The notes under the pieces: generated by a model
Seen by the model: only the letters and a program-made list of their open reading frames with translations
Databases searched by the model: none
Told to the model about the DNA's origin: nothing
Assembly: GCF_000485595.1 (NCBI RefSeq)
Contig: NW_014577770.1
Coordinates: 55,026-97,015 of the forward strand
DNA: 41,990 bases
Source of the DNA: Priapulus caudatus
Taxonomy: Eukaryota; Priapulida; Priapulimorpha; Priapulimorphida; Priapulidae
Direction: 5' to 3'
Part shown: positions 10,621 through 21,959 of the stretch, one piece after another
Layout of the letters: each line of letters starts with the position of its first letter
Position numbering within the stretch: the first letter of the stretch is position 1
Program-made: the position numbers and the translations under genes

Positions 10621-10873
10621 ACGAAGAGAGGATAGCAGGAGACGGTGAGAAGAAGAAGGACGAGAGGGCGACAGAGAATTAGATGGGGGATGGAGTGGAG
10701 GCGGAGATGAGAAGGTGGAGAGTAACGGAGGACGATGCGGCCGAACGAGGGAGTTGGAGAATCGTCAACAGGGAGGTCAGCCGCTAGCTGACGTCTTAGC
10801 GTGGATCATACGCAAGAGACTACGACAAAAAAGAAGAAGAAGAAGAAGAAGAAGAAGAAGAAGAAGAAGAAGA
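10621..10873. repeat. Purine-rich tract ending in (GAA)n
   Basis: GA-rich sequence (10595-10720) is followed, after a short mixed segment, by about 14 pure GAA/AAG units at 10829-10873. Long GAA tracts can form triplex DNA. Confidence 0.85.
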
Positions 10874-11175
10874 CCTCAATGTAAGCAACACGTACGCGTC
10901 TGCCTGCCGTCACAGGTGAGGCCGGGCCCATCTGTGCAGTAGTACCTATCAGGTAGTGATCGACGCGACACGCAATCGCTCTCGCGGTGGAGTAGTGACG
11001 ACGGGCATTGCTGTCATCACCACCCCCGCCATCACCACCACCGTCATCGCCGGCGCCTGTCGTTGACATGCTCTTCTGACGCGGAAACAAGCGCGCGACA
11101 ATATCTGCGAGAAGGCTCCGACGACGACGGTAACGCAAGGACGTAGCAGTACCGCGATCGATGTACAGTCCGCGG

Positions 11176-11211
<36 letters not shown>

Positions 11212-11285
11212 TTTGTTTTGTTTTTGTTTTTGTTTTTGTTGGTTTTGTTTTTGTTGTCGTTGCTTGTTTTGTTGTTGTTGTTGTG
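11176..11285. repeat. (GTT)n and TTTTTG repeats
   Basis: About 13 GTT units, then TTTTG/TTTTTG hexamers, then GTT again: a compound T/G microsatellite. Confidence 0.9.
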
Positions 11286-11349
11286 TGTGCGCGCGCGTGT
11301 GTTTGGGGTTGGGTGACTGGGATAGTGTGCGCGTGTTTATACGTTGATA

Positions 11350-11354
11350 CGTGC

Positions 11355-11390
<36 letters not shown>

Positions 11391-11428
11391 TTGCGTGCGT
11401 GCGTGCGTGCGGGCGGGCGGGCGAACTG
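11350..11428. repeat. (GTGC)n / (GGGC)n microsatellite
   Basis: About 16 GTGC/TTGC units followed by GGGC units. It passes into TTGG repeats near 11435. Confidence 0.9.
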
Positions 11429-11459
11429 TCAATTGGTTGGTTGGTTGGGTGATCGGGCT

Positions 11460-11656
11460 TGAGAGAGAGTGAGTGAGTGAGTGCGTGGGTAGGTTGTTGA
11501 GTGATTAAGTGGGTGAAGGAGTAAGTGAGTGAGAAAGTGAGTGAGAGTGTGCGTGTGAGTTAGTGAATGAGTGAGTGAGTGAGTGAGTGAGTGAGTGAGT
11601 GAGTGAGTGAGTGAGTGAGTGAGTGAGTGAGTGAGTGAGTGAGTGAGTGAGTGAGT

Positions 11657-11715
<59 letters not shown>
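11460..11715. repeat. (GTGA)n followed by (CA)n
   Basis: Interrupted then pure GTGA tetranucleotides to 11657, directly joined to a (CA)n run to 11715. The interrupted segment 11524-11580 (GAGAAAGTGAGTGAGAGTGT, then CGTGTGAGTTAGTGAATGAG) is repeated with one inserted base at 15832-15888, immediately right of gap 1. Confidence 0.93.
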
Positions 11716-11717
<2 letters not shown>

Positions 11718-12200
11718 TTATGTGATTTAGTACATATAAATAGGGGCGCATATATATGCGTGACACGCTCGTACAATCTCATTTCCAATTTCGCAATTCC
11801 CGACCTCGAGAAATTCGGTCTCGATTCTCGTGCAATAAGACTTCTCTCGCGCATCGAGATTTTCAATTATCGCGGGCGGAGATCACGTAGCACACACACG
11901 ACGCGATTATGCTGCACGTCTCTATGTGTCTGTATCAAGAGTACATAATAGAGATGTATAATCTGATAGAGATGAACATTCTCTATTCTGTACTCTTGGT
12001 CGGTATTTAACTCCGGGTGTTTGCTATAGGAGAATATGTCTACGATGCTACACCTGTATTGTACCCACGCGCATAATGTCTGGGGGAAACCGAAGGAAAT
12101 TGCGATTTAAAATCGATGCCAGGTATCTGAAACATATATCGATCTCCGTTCGCATGTCTTTGCGTTCGTTTTCCGGATGAATAATAGTAGCTGAGCGATG
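11716..12200. other. Spacer, no gene seen
   Basis: Mixed sequence. A short inverted phrase around 11945-12000 (GTACATAATAGAGA versus TCTCTATTCTGTAC) could form a loose hairpin. Confidence 0.35.
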
Positions 12201-12244
12201 ATTGTAGTCATTGCTGCTGCCATTGCTACCGCTGCTGCTATTAC
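12201..12244. repeat. Trinucleotide array, left fragment
   Basis: GCTGCTGCC/ATTGCTACC-type triplets. The same array continues at 12678 on the other side of the inserted element, so the insertion split one pre-existing array. Confidence 0.7.
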
Positions 12245-12677
12245 CACAGGCACTAGAAACGTTTCAATAAAATATAAATGCTAAATAAATACGAAATCTA
12301 ATACTAGTACTACAAAATTCTTAATGTTTCTATACTCTATTTCACCTATTATTGCCGACAGTTTCCTGTCAATGCCGTGTAAATGCTATATATGCACACA
12401 CACTACCGCCGCCATTGCTCACTGTGCACAGTGACTGTTAATATATATAGTGACTGTTAATATTAATTAATATATATATATTAACAGTCACTGTGCACAG
12501 TGAGCAATGGCGGCGGTAGTGTGTGTGCATATATAGCATTTACACGGCATTGACAGGAAACTGTCGGCAATAATAGGTGAAAGAGAGTATAGAAACATTA
12601 AGAATTTTGTAGTACTAGTATTAGATTTCGTATTTATTTAACATTTATATTTTATTGAAACGTTTCAAGTGCCTGTG
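12245..12677. mobile_element. Foldback/MITE 1, CACAGGCACTTG-ended family
   Basis: The whole 433 bp is one near-perfect inverted repeat: arms of about 200 bp (12245-12447 and 12478-12677) with a short AT-rich centre. Ends read CACAGGCACT and AGTGCCTGTG. It is flanked by an exact 8-bp duplication, GCTATTAC (12237-12244 and 12678-12685). No coding sequence, so it must depend on a transposase encoded elsewhere. The outer part of each arm matches the left half of the element at 35012-35257. An 8-bp target duplication is typical of the hAT and P superfamilies; I cannot choose between them from these ends alone. Confidence 0.9.
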
Positions 12678-12992
12678 GCTATTACTGCATCTACTGTCGC
12701 TGCTGCTGTTGCTACACCTGCTGCCGTCGCTGATAATGCTGTTGGTGCTGTTATTGCTGCTGCTGATAATGATGACGCTGCTGCTACTGCTGTCTCCGCC
12801 ACTGTTACTGCTGCAGATGCTGTTGTTGTTGTTACGGCTGTTGCTGCTGCTATTGCTGATGGCGCCGGTGCTGCTACTACTGCTGCTGATGATGATGATT
12901 CTGTTGCCGCTGCTACTGCTACTGCTGCTATTGCTGTTACCGCAGCTGCTGCTACTGACGCTACTGCTGCAACTGTTGCTGCTGCTGTGTAA
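12678..12992. repeat. Interrupted GCT/GNT trinucleotide array
   Basis: About 100 triplets of the forms GCT, GTT, ACT, GAT and GCC. It can be read as poly-Leu, poly-Ala/Val or poly-Ser on different frames and strands; none shows anything beyond the array itself. Confidence 0.85.
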
Positions 12993-13226
12993 AATTTTCA
13001 TGATGTATGTATGCATGATGTTGTCGATGAAAAATTCTGTCCTTCGCAATTACGAAGACACGCGAAGGACATAAATTATTGACTACCGTTATCAATATTT
13101 CTGTTTGGATACAATCGGTAAAAATTGTGAAAATTTTCTAATAAAAATATCGGTAATCCCGCGCTCTACTCATGTAGAAGGTTTAGCAGCGACCGCAGCA
13201 TGAGATCTTCCCTCTGCACATTTTTA

Positions 13227-13326
13227 CGAGACACACACACACCAGCCAGGTCTACGTTTACTTGTAAGTACGTTTGCGAATATATTTTGAAATATTTATA
13301 CCGCTCACCAAATAGAGCCCACGGTC
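13227..13326. repeat. Partial copy of the 19.1-19.7 kb repeat
   Basis: The stretch AGGTCTACGTTTACTTGTAA.. through TATTTTGAAATATTTATA to CACCAAATAGAGC closely matches 19285-19372. A (TATC)n tract begins directly after it. Confidence 0.8.
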
Positions 13327-13328
13327 AA

Positions 13329-13350
13329 TTTATCTATCTATCTATCTATG

Positions 13351-13421
<71 letters not shown>

Positions 13422-13434
13422 ATCTATACTGTCG

Positions 13435-13477
<43 letters not shown>

Positions 13478-13710
13478 AACTATCTATCTATCTATTTATC
13501 TATCTATCTATGCTATCTATCGTATACTATACTTCTTATCTTATCTATTCTCTATCTATCTTTCTTGGCTTTCTTTCTTTTTTATGGCGGTTATTTCTAT
13601 CTATCTATCTGAATCTATCTAAATTAATTATCTATCTATCTATCTAATCTATCTATCTATCTATCTTATCTACTATCTATTAATCTATCTATTTATTATC
13701 TATCTATGCT
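13329..13710. repeat. (TATC)n microsatellite with interruptions
   Basis: About 380 bp of TATC tetranucleotides with scattered single-base slips and a TTTCTTTC patch. It is cut on the right by the element starting at 13711. Confidence 0.93.
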
Positions 13711-14566
<856 letters not shown>

Positions 14567-14568
14567 GC

Positions 14569-15191
14569 TGTCTAATCTAATCTTTCCCAATCATCAAATT
14601 CTGTTTATTCGTACCTTCAGTTCTCAATCTTTTTTGCGAAGATTTAATTATACTATTTCGGCAACGCTACATCGTCGCGCTGCTCCAGACTATTTACATA
14701 ATTATAAGGAAATAACGTTATTGTTTAATTTTGCATCATGTCGGTTAGGCCGGGTCCTAACGTCTACTTTGTACAGTAGCGTTAAGCGAAATATATTTGA
14801 AATATTTATATCGCTCACTCTAAAATAGAGCGAACTGACAAATGCAAAAAGTAGTTTTTTAGTTTTCATGCATTGTATCATTTATTGTTGCTTACATAAG
14901 CTATAAAACACATGAAGCATATTCCACAATAAAACTATTTGTAAGGATGGACGCTGTAGAAAACTACAGCATATGTAGCAGGCATTAATAAGTGGCACGG
15001 ATTTATATCCTGCTCGTCTACAAATAAATTGTCTCCAGTGGAGTGGAATGCCGTCTAGACGCTTATTAGGTCCTTCCCAGTTTCCTATAAGAGCCTTCAC
15101 TAATAGCTATTATAAATAAAATAAAAAACAGCGTAACAGCAGGTTGGCACCGCTGATTTATAACGAGTTAAATGTACAACCTAAGGCGATG
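14569..15191. repeat. Copy A of a duplicated segment, abuts gap 1
   Basis: Collinear with 19136-19702 from the TAATCTTTCC region to the end at the gap, with long identical blocks (e.g. GTCTCCAGTGGAGTGG, TAAGAGCCTTCACTAATAGC) separated almost entirely by one- to few-base insertions or deletions. Copy A is about 55 bases longer. This pattern is more like raw long-read error in one copy than ordinary divergence, which would give substitutions. Confidence 0.85.
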
Positions 15192-15831
15192 NNNNNNNNN
15201 NNNNNNNNNNNNNNNNNNNNNNNNNNNNNNNNNNNNNNNNNNNNNNNNNNNNNNNNNNNNNNNNNNNNNNNNNNNNNNNNNNNNNNNNNNNNNNNNNNNN
15301 NNNNNNNNNNNNNNNNNNNNNNNNNNNNNNNNNNNNNNNNNNNNNNNNNNNNNNNNNNNNNNNNNNNNNNNNNNNNNNNNNNNNNNNNNNNNNNNNNNNN
15401 NNNNNNNNNNNNNNNNNNNNNNNNNNNNNNNNNNNNNNNNNNNNNNNNNNNNNNNNNNNNNNNNNNNNNNNNNNNNNNNNNNNNNNNNNNNNNNNNNNNN
15501 NNNNNNNNNNNNNNNNNNNNNNNNNNNNNNNNNNNNNNNNNNNNNNNNNNNNNNNNNNNNNNNNNNNNNNNNNNNNNNNNNNNNNNNNNNNNNNNNNNNN
15601 NNNNNNNNNNNNNNNNNNNNNNNNNNNNNNNNNNNNNNNNNNNNNNNNNNNNNNNNNNNNNNNNNNNNNNNNNNNNNNNNNNNNNNNNNNNNNNNNNNNN
15701 NNNNNNNNNNNNNNNNNNNNNNNNNNNNNNNNNNNNNNNNNNNNNNNNNNNNNNNNNNNNNNNNNNNNNNNNNNNNNNNNNNNNNNNNNNNNNNNNNNNN
15801 NNNNNNNNNNNNNNNNNNNNNNNNNNNNNNN
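15192..15831. other. Assembly gap 1 (640 N)
   Basis: Run of unknown bases. Both flanks duplicate sequence found about 4.3-4.6 kb away, so the local order is uncertain. Confidence 0.99.
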
Positions 15832-16275
15832 AGTGAGTGAGAAAGTGAGTGAGAGTGTGGCGTGTGAGTTAGTGAATGAGTGAGTGAGTGAGTGAGTGCG
15901 TGAGTGAGTGAGTGAGTGAGTGAGTGAGTGAGTGGTGAGTTACTGATGAATGAGTGAAGTGAGTGAGTGAGTGAGTGAGTGAGTGAGTGAATGAGTGGAG
16001 GAGTGAGTGAGTGAGTAAGTAAGTGAGTGAGTGAGTGAGTGAGTGAGTGAGTGAATGAGTGAGTGAGTGAGTGAGTTACTGAGTGAATGAGTGAGTGAGT
16101 GAGTTACTGAGTTACTGAGTTACTGAGTGAATGAGTGAGTATGAGTGAGTGATGAGTTGAGTGAGTGAGTGAGTGAGTGAGTGAGTGAGTGAGTGAGTGA
16201 GTGAGTGAGTGAGTGAGTGAGTGAGTGAGTGAGTGAGTGAGTGAGTGAGTGAGTGAGTGAGTGAGTGAGTGAATG
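15832..16275. repeat. (GTGA)n tract, second copy
   Basis: About 440 bp of GTGA tetranucleotides with irregular slips. The first 57 bases repeat 11524-11580 with a single added base. Confidence 0.93.
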
Positions 16276-16460
16276 CGTGCCGCGTCAGAGCAATTAAGGC
16301 GTCAGCAATACGTGCATCTCTTTCATTTGCGTCCTTTGCGTTCAATCCGCGACGTCATGCCTAATAAGCGAAAGTGCTTCGTTAAAATGATGGCTATTTT
16401 CGTTCAATGACTAAGCTTTATTTGTGCAAAACAAAACAGCTTGTCACTCCCACACACACA

Positions 16461-16691
16461 ACAGAACAGAACACAACACAACACAACACAACGCAGCGCA
16501 ACACAACACAACACAACACAACACAACACAACACAACACAAACACAACACAACCAACACACAACACAACACAACACAACACAACACAACACAACACAACA
16601 CAACACAACACAACACAACACAACACAACACAACACAACACAACACAACACAACCCAATCCAACCCAACACAACACACACACATGCACGCA

Positions 16692-16723
<32 letters not shown>

Positions 16724-16725
16724 CG
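16461..16725. repeat. (AACAC)n pentanucleotide then (CACG)/(CA)n
   Basis: About 40 AACAC units with rare variants, then CACG and CA repeats. The Thr/Gln/His/Asn and Cys/Val frames are artefacts. Confidence 0.95.
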
Positions 16726-16729
16726 CGCA

Positions 16730-18125
16730 TTGATTCTCGTTTTTCTCACTTCATTCTCTTTCTCTTTTTCTCTCACTCATTCTTTCTCATTTTGTATCTC
16801 ACTTTTCCTTTCCCACTCATTCGCTTTATCCCTTTGCTTTCTTCTCTTGCTTCTTCTCTCGTTCTCGTAGTCTCCCGCCTTCTCTCACTCTCAACTCATT
16901 TCTATTGAATAAGCAGCTTATTGGTGTACAGCGGTTGTTATCGTACGAGTATGAGAACAGGTAATTATGAAGCGCATTGATTCAGGGGCGATTATGAATG
17001 GAGGCAGATTCGTTATTTTCGCGCAAGCTCGAGATTTGAACAACGCGACGTACGTATCCTAACAAAATTGCACGAAAAGCATTGATGGTTTGGATCGCAA
17101 ACTAGGTGAGATTAGGTTGGGAGGACTCGTCGCTCGTACAGCACCGCTTGCTTTCGCATTCGGAGCACATAAACGCACGCTTACCAATGTAAATTACAAT
17201 TACAATCGCAATGTAATAATCCGAGAGTATAGTATCTCTAAAGACAGTATAAATACTGCTACTAGTGACCGCAGATAGCACTGGTGTGTGGCCGAACGCT
17301 AAAACACGTGTAATTTTCAACACCAGTCTCCGCTAGGTTTGTGTTGTTAATTAAATTGAGTTTATTTAAATTTAATTAATTATTCGTGTTTAATGCAATC
17401 ACTCGAATAAATAAGTATAATTACAGTATTAATCACGTTAAAATTAATTGATTAAATTTATTTAGTTAAATATAATTGTAATAGAGGTAATATTTCATTT
17501 GTTTTAACGTAGTTGTGTGCTACTTTTAATATTAATCAATCAAGGCTAACCCCCCTCTCGGGTCATTTGCCATGAACGGGTGATTGATACTTAAATGTAT
17601 TTTAAATGTGTGTTCGCATGATCGCCCTACGTGAGTGTTCGCTCCATTGTGATTCCCAAATTATTTTACTCCCTCTCTTTCATGCAGTTCACAGATTTAC
17701 AACTAAACGCATCCCTCGTACTAGCCTCATACCGTTTATCACATATGCATGTATTCGTAACCTGGCCTGCATAACGGATATTGCCGGGACATACCTTGTA
17801 AAAAAATTCATGCGTAAGGAATGACTACATCCTTTGTCGCTGCAATTTGCAGATAATAACGTTAAGTGTTGCCTGCTTGCTTTGTAGTGATTCTGTCAAG
17901 GGATTACACTGTTAAAATCGTAAAGTGGAGAATCAGTGAAATTATTCCTAATGCGGTCAATTTCTGGTTGAGGCTCTATATGTATATGTGCATTCAACGC
18001 GATAAGAGCGCGGCAATGAAAAAGACAAGCCACGGGCTCCTGCGAGAGGTTGCAAGATGGGAGAAGTATCGAACTCAATACACAGTGACTTGCGTTGCTG
18101 CGGAGTATTATCGTACTCTGGTTGA
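16730..18125. other. Spacer: TC-rich start then AT-rich
   Basis: Pyrimidine-rich low-complexity at 16735-16890 and an AATTAATT-rich stretch at 17340-17530. No gene is recognised. Frames at 17606-17824 and 17866-18198 have no domain and the second lacks an ATG start. Confidence 0.4.
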
Positions 18126-18205
18126 AACGATCTGTATCTGGGCTAACGCTCTATTAGGAGCGTTCCCAACTTTGATATCATTAATGATTAATGATTAATG
18201 ATTGA
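18126..18205 (+). repeat. Dispersed repeat end, copy 1 (TTCCCAACTTT family)
   Basis: CTCTATTAGGAGCGTTCCC and AACTTTGATATCATTAATG, then ATTAATG repeated, match in opposite orientation 21277-21335. The ATTAATG tandem tail at one end resembles the simple-repeat 3' tails of some non-LTR retrotransposons or SINEs. The frame reads LLGAFPTLISLMI here and PLGVFPTLMSLMV in the other copy. Confidence 0.55.
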
Positions 18206-18210
18206 TAATC

Positions 18211-18240
18211 TTAACCCTAACCCTAACCCTAACCCTAACT
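18211..18240. repeat. Interstitial telomeric repeat (CCCTAA)4
   Basis: Four perfect CCCTAA hexamers followed by a degenerate one. It joins the retroelement-like tail at 18205 and is followed by (AT)n. TTAGGG is the ancestral animal telomere repeat. Confidence 0.93.
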
Positions 18241-18262
18241 CTAAACTAATATATGACCATGA

Positions 18263-18265
<3 letters not shown>

Positions 18266-18328
<63 letters not shown>
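18266..18328. repeat. (AT)n microsatellite
   Basis: About 31 perfect AT units; self-complementary and able to extrude as a cruciform. Confidence 0.95.
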
Positions 18329-18329
<1 letters not shown>

Positions 18330-18332
<3 letters not shown>

Positions 18333-18958
18333 AGTGAGATAACAAGATAACTAGATACTAATGTTTCGATCCTCTGTGTTGATCCGAACGTTTTATTCGC
18401 GCTAATAATGAGCGACTGTGAACTTCAGCACACGCGTTCTCTATGAAAACACAGGTAACGCGCAATTGTGGATAATGAGCTCTAGGATAGCGCGGCATCA
18501 TCGCGTCTGCGCGCCGCGAAAGAACATACTTTCATGGCGGCAGCCGAAAGACAAAGACAAGAAAATATAAGGACTCGTTGTCAGTATCAAAACTACTCTA
18601 AACATTAGTCTTAGCATTAGCTTGTTCTCGTGGACCGGGCCTCTATATATATACACTGCATATGAGAAACCCATAGCTTCATCATGTTTCCGTCAACGGT
18701 TTATGATAAAAAGTTAATTTTAGAACTAATGTTGAGACTTTTGTTTCTGTAAACGGGCCCCGAGTTATTGAGCGGCGACAGACGAATTGCTGTTAACTTA
18801 CACTCAACGCTTTCGGGGACACCACAGCTGGACGCTGCATATTTGGCAACATTGAAGGCCACACGACTCACATAGGCTCTGTTGCCTACGCAGTGATTTA
18901 TGAAGTGAGAAGTCTTGTGCTCGCGTGCAAGTGCGGTGCCTATGTCAAACTACCTCCC

Positions 18959-18960
<2 letters not shown>
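18330..18960. other. Spacer, no gene seen
   Basis: Mixed-composition sequence. No frame or repeat is supported. Confidence 0.4.
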
Positions 18961-18961
<1 letters not shown>

Positions 18962-19024
<63 letters not shown>

Positions 19025-19034
19025 CTATCTATTA

Positions 19035-19081
<47 letters not shown>

Positions 19082-19105
19082 GATCTATCTATTAATCTAT
19101 CTATT

Positions 19106-19135
<30 letters not shown>
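18962..19135. repeat. (AC)n followed by (TATC)n
   Basis: About 29 AC units joined to about 28 TATC units. The (TATC)n leads straight into the duplicated segment at 19136. Confidence 0.95.
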
Positions 19136-19137
<2 letters not shown>

Positions 19138-19702
19138 CATCATCAATTCTGTAATTATTCGGACCTTCTCAAATCTTTTGCGAAGATTTTAATTATACTA
19201 TTTCGGGCACCCTCATCGTCCGCTCTCCAGACTTTTACATAATTATAAGGAATACGTTTATTGTTTAATTTGCATCATGTCGGTTAGCCGGGTCTACGTC
19301 TACTTGTAAGTACGTTTACGAATATATTTTGAAATATTTATATCGCTCACCAAATAGAGCGAACTGACAATGCAAAGTAGTTTTTTAGTTTTCATCATTG
19401 TATTCATTTATTGTTGCTACATAACTATAAAACACATGAAGCATATTCCAAATAAAACTATTTGTAAGGATGGACGCTGTAGAAAACTATCAGCATATGT
19501 GGCACATTATAAGTGCACGGATTTATATCCTGCTCGTCTCAAATAAATTGTCTCCAGTGGAGTGGAATGCCGTCTAGCGCTTATTAGGTCTTCCAGTTTC
19601 CTATAAGAGCCTTCACTAATAGCTATTATAAATAAATAAAAACCAGCGTAACCAGCAGGTGCACCCTGATTTATAACGAGTTAAATGTACACCGAAGCGA
19701 AT
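19136..19702. repeat. Copy B of the duplicated segment
   Basis: Partner of 14569-15191 (see there); part of it also occurs at 13227-13326. All three copies lie beside (TATC)n. No open frame is shared between the copies. It could be a transposable element with an internal microsatellite, a local duplication, or two versions of one locus left in the assembly. Confidence 0.85.
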
Positions 19703-20660
19703 GTGTAATCATCATAAATAGAAATCATAAAATATTTTCACAATATTATTTAGAACTAAATGCATCGCAGCACTTAAAAATTACCGAATAACAGTTGGAA
19801 GGACGTGATATTTAATTAATAACCTTTGTATATGGCTTTCATAAAACGACAGGGATTGCGTTATATCAAAAAATGCTTTTCTACAAAAATCCCCAAGATT
19901 CCCTCCTCGATTTTGCTTTTCCGGTTGATGAAAGCTGATACATTTTCACTATTAAATGGGCTCGTTTTTTGCAGTCTGGCCTCAGATATATATAATCTTT
20001 ACCTGCCCGAGCGCAAGAAACTCTATTAGAGGGTTATTTTAGAATATGAACTCATTTCGTAATTAGACGAACTGTGCGATCAATATATGGCTACACCTTA
20101 TATACGGCTATGCATAGTTGTTCTGAAACTGTACACACAGAAAAAGCAGGAAAAGCGCAGTCAGTTTTCTTGGCGCAGGTTACTGTGTCCGTATGCGATA
20201 CTGCTCTAGGTATGCACGGTTTTCTACAGAACCATGGACATGCTCTGTAGATTGTGTCGTACGGCAATCTTTTTGTGAGCTTCGCCCTCTTTCTTTTATT
20301 ATTCCTCACCCATCACCGTCTCGTTTTATTTTCGTTCTCCCATGTTCCCCAAACTCCGTCAAAACACGTCCGTGATACACAAAACTGGAATATCTGCTTC
20401 TGCGATTTAATTCTCCGGTGATTTTGACATCCGCAACTTTTTATGGCAGACATTTTCTCGCGTGGTATTGACACGTGTCCTTTGGCATTTCGTCACGTTA
20501 CTTACTCCCGTGGTCCCCACTTTATAAGGACAGGTTGGCAACCATAAAAATTTCCCGAATAATCGGTGGTCCAGATTACGGCGTGTATCATATGTTACCA
20601 CGTACATACCCCGTACAGACTGCAAATTTGATACCACATCAAACTAGCCCGGGCCTGGCG
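19703..20660. other. Spacer, no gene seen
   Basis: Short frames only, none with a recognisable motif. Confidence 0.4.
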
Positions 20661-20665
20661 CGGGC

Positions 20666-20760
20666 CAAATTTTTGCAGTGCGTACACGCTATCCCGCTCT
20701 AAATACGCGCTAGTCCGGACTAATCTAGCCCCGCAAATGAAGGAGGGCCAAGTTAGCCTG
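20666..20760. repeat. Dispersed repeat, copy 2 (TACACGCTATCCC family)
   Basis: Second copy of 3174-3262. The surrounding 20640-21010 is enriched in GCGCGGGCC/GGGCCAAAT and CTAGTCCGGACTA(A) words, several of them palindromic, suggesting a degraded TIR element, but I cannot set its ends. Confidence 0.6.
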
Positions 20761-21221
20761 GACTAAGTTGGTCCGCTCTAAACTGTGTGTGTACGCAACA
20801 CGCGGGCCAAATCCCGTGCTATTTCGCAATACGCATGCGCATAGCCTTATTTAGGTCACATAAAAGTACAGTAGCTGTCTGTTGAGTGACGTAACAAGCT
20901 CAACTTAGCATGTACAGTCAACCCGTGCTAACCTATTCCGAATTTTGTGTCTGTACGCTACGATTTAACGCGCGCCAGGCGCGCGCGTGCCCCGGACTAG
21001 TTTGATGTTGGATCGAATTTTGCAGTCTAACAACTCATCAGTCAACAGCTGTTGAGCTTCGGGCGCGCACACGAGCGGGTGGACGTCCATCGATGACAGA
21101 CCCATGGTTCGGCGGCAACACTTCTCGGCAGAAATTCTTTAGTAGAAAGACCACCAGCACTATCTTGAAACATCGATTCGCATGCCTTTCGTTCGTACTT
21201 GTCTAGCAAACACGCACGCAC

Positions 21222-21335
21222 GCACGCACGCAAACACACACACACACACACACACAATATATATATATTATTATGACCATTAATGACATTAAAGTTGGGA
21301 ACACTCCTAATGGAGTATCACCATGTATCTGTGAG
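21222..21335 (-). repeat. (CACG)/(CA)n, AT tail and repeat end copy 2
   Basis: A CACG then CA microsatellite (21212-21256) and a short AT run precede the minus-strand copy of the TTCCCAACTTT family (21277-21335), whose tail reads TCATTAATGGTCATAATAAT on the minus strand. A second CA/CG run follows at 21340-21390. Confidence 0.55.
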
Positions 21336-21399
21336 TGTAGCTGCGCCCGCGCGCGCGCATACACGCACACGCACACGCACACGCACACATTAAATGTTA

Positions 21400-21720
21400 G
21401 TACAGTAGGCATCCAGACTTTTTTTCCAATATTGAATTACATAACTGTTTTAACGGAAAGAAAACAAAAGCAGATATCAGGAACATTATTCGTACAAATG
21501 TGCGCAATTATATATATATATATATATATATACCTAGTGATAGACACTGTTAATACAGTGATAGACACTGTTAATACTATACCTTGTTAACAATGGATCT
21601 ATATCGTCCCGCGCTAGAATTTTCACATATTATTCTCTTGTGTTTTACATCGATTTTTCACCTATTTACACACAATAACATCATGGTATTTTTATACATT
21701 TGAATTTTACTAAAGATGTG
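21400..21720. other. Spacer with (AT)n and a 22-bp duplication
   Basis: (AT)n at 21511-21532, then two copies of AGTGATAGACACTGTTAATA at 21536-21578. No gene. Confidence 0.6.
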
Positions 21721-21729
21721 CTGGAAATC

Positions 21730-21770
21730 CACCACCACTACCACCACCACCACCGCCGCCGCCGCCGTCG

Positions 21771-21854
<84 letters not shown>

Positions 21855-21898
21855 TTGTTATTATTATTATTGTTATTGTTGTTGTAATAGTAGTAGTC

Positions 21899-21939
<41 letters not shown>

Positions 21940-21955
21940 TGTTGTTGTTGTTGTA
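21730..21955. repeat. Inverted compound trinucleotide (ACT)n...(AGT)n
   Basis: CCA/CCG triplets lead into about 25 ACT units, then TTA/TTG triplets, then about 18 AGT units and TTG. ACT and AGT are reverse complements, so the two runs can pair into a long hairpin with the TTA-rich stretch as loop. Confidence 0.9.
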
Positions 21956-21959
21956 CTAC

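Noticed and set aside
12655-13074. Poly-Leu, poly-Ala/Val and poly-Ser frames
   Set aside because: Three frames of one interrupted trinucleotide array. The start of one lies inside the inserted transposon arm.
17866-18198. 110-codon frame as a reverse-transcriptase tail
   Set aside because: No ATG start and no RT motif. Only the last 20 or so codons are shared with the copy at 21277, and the match is equally good at the DNA level.
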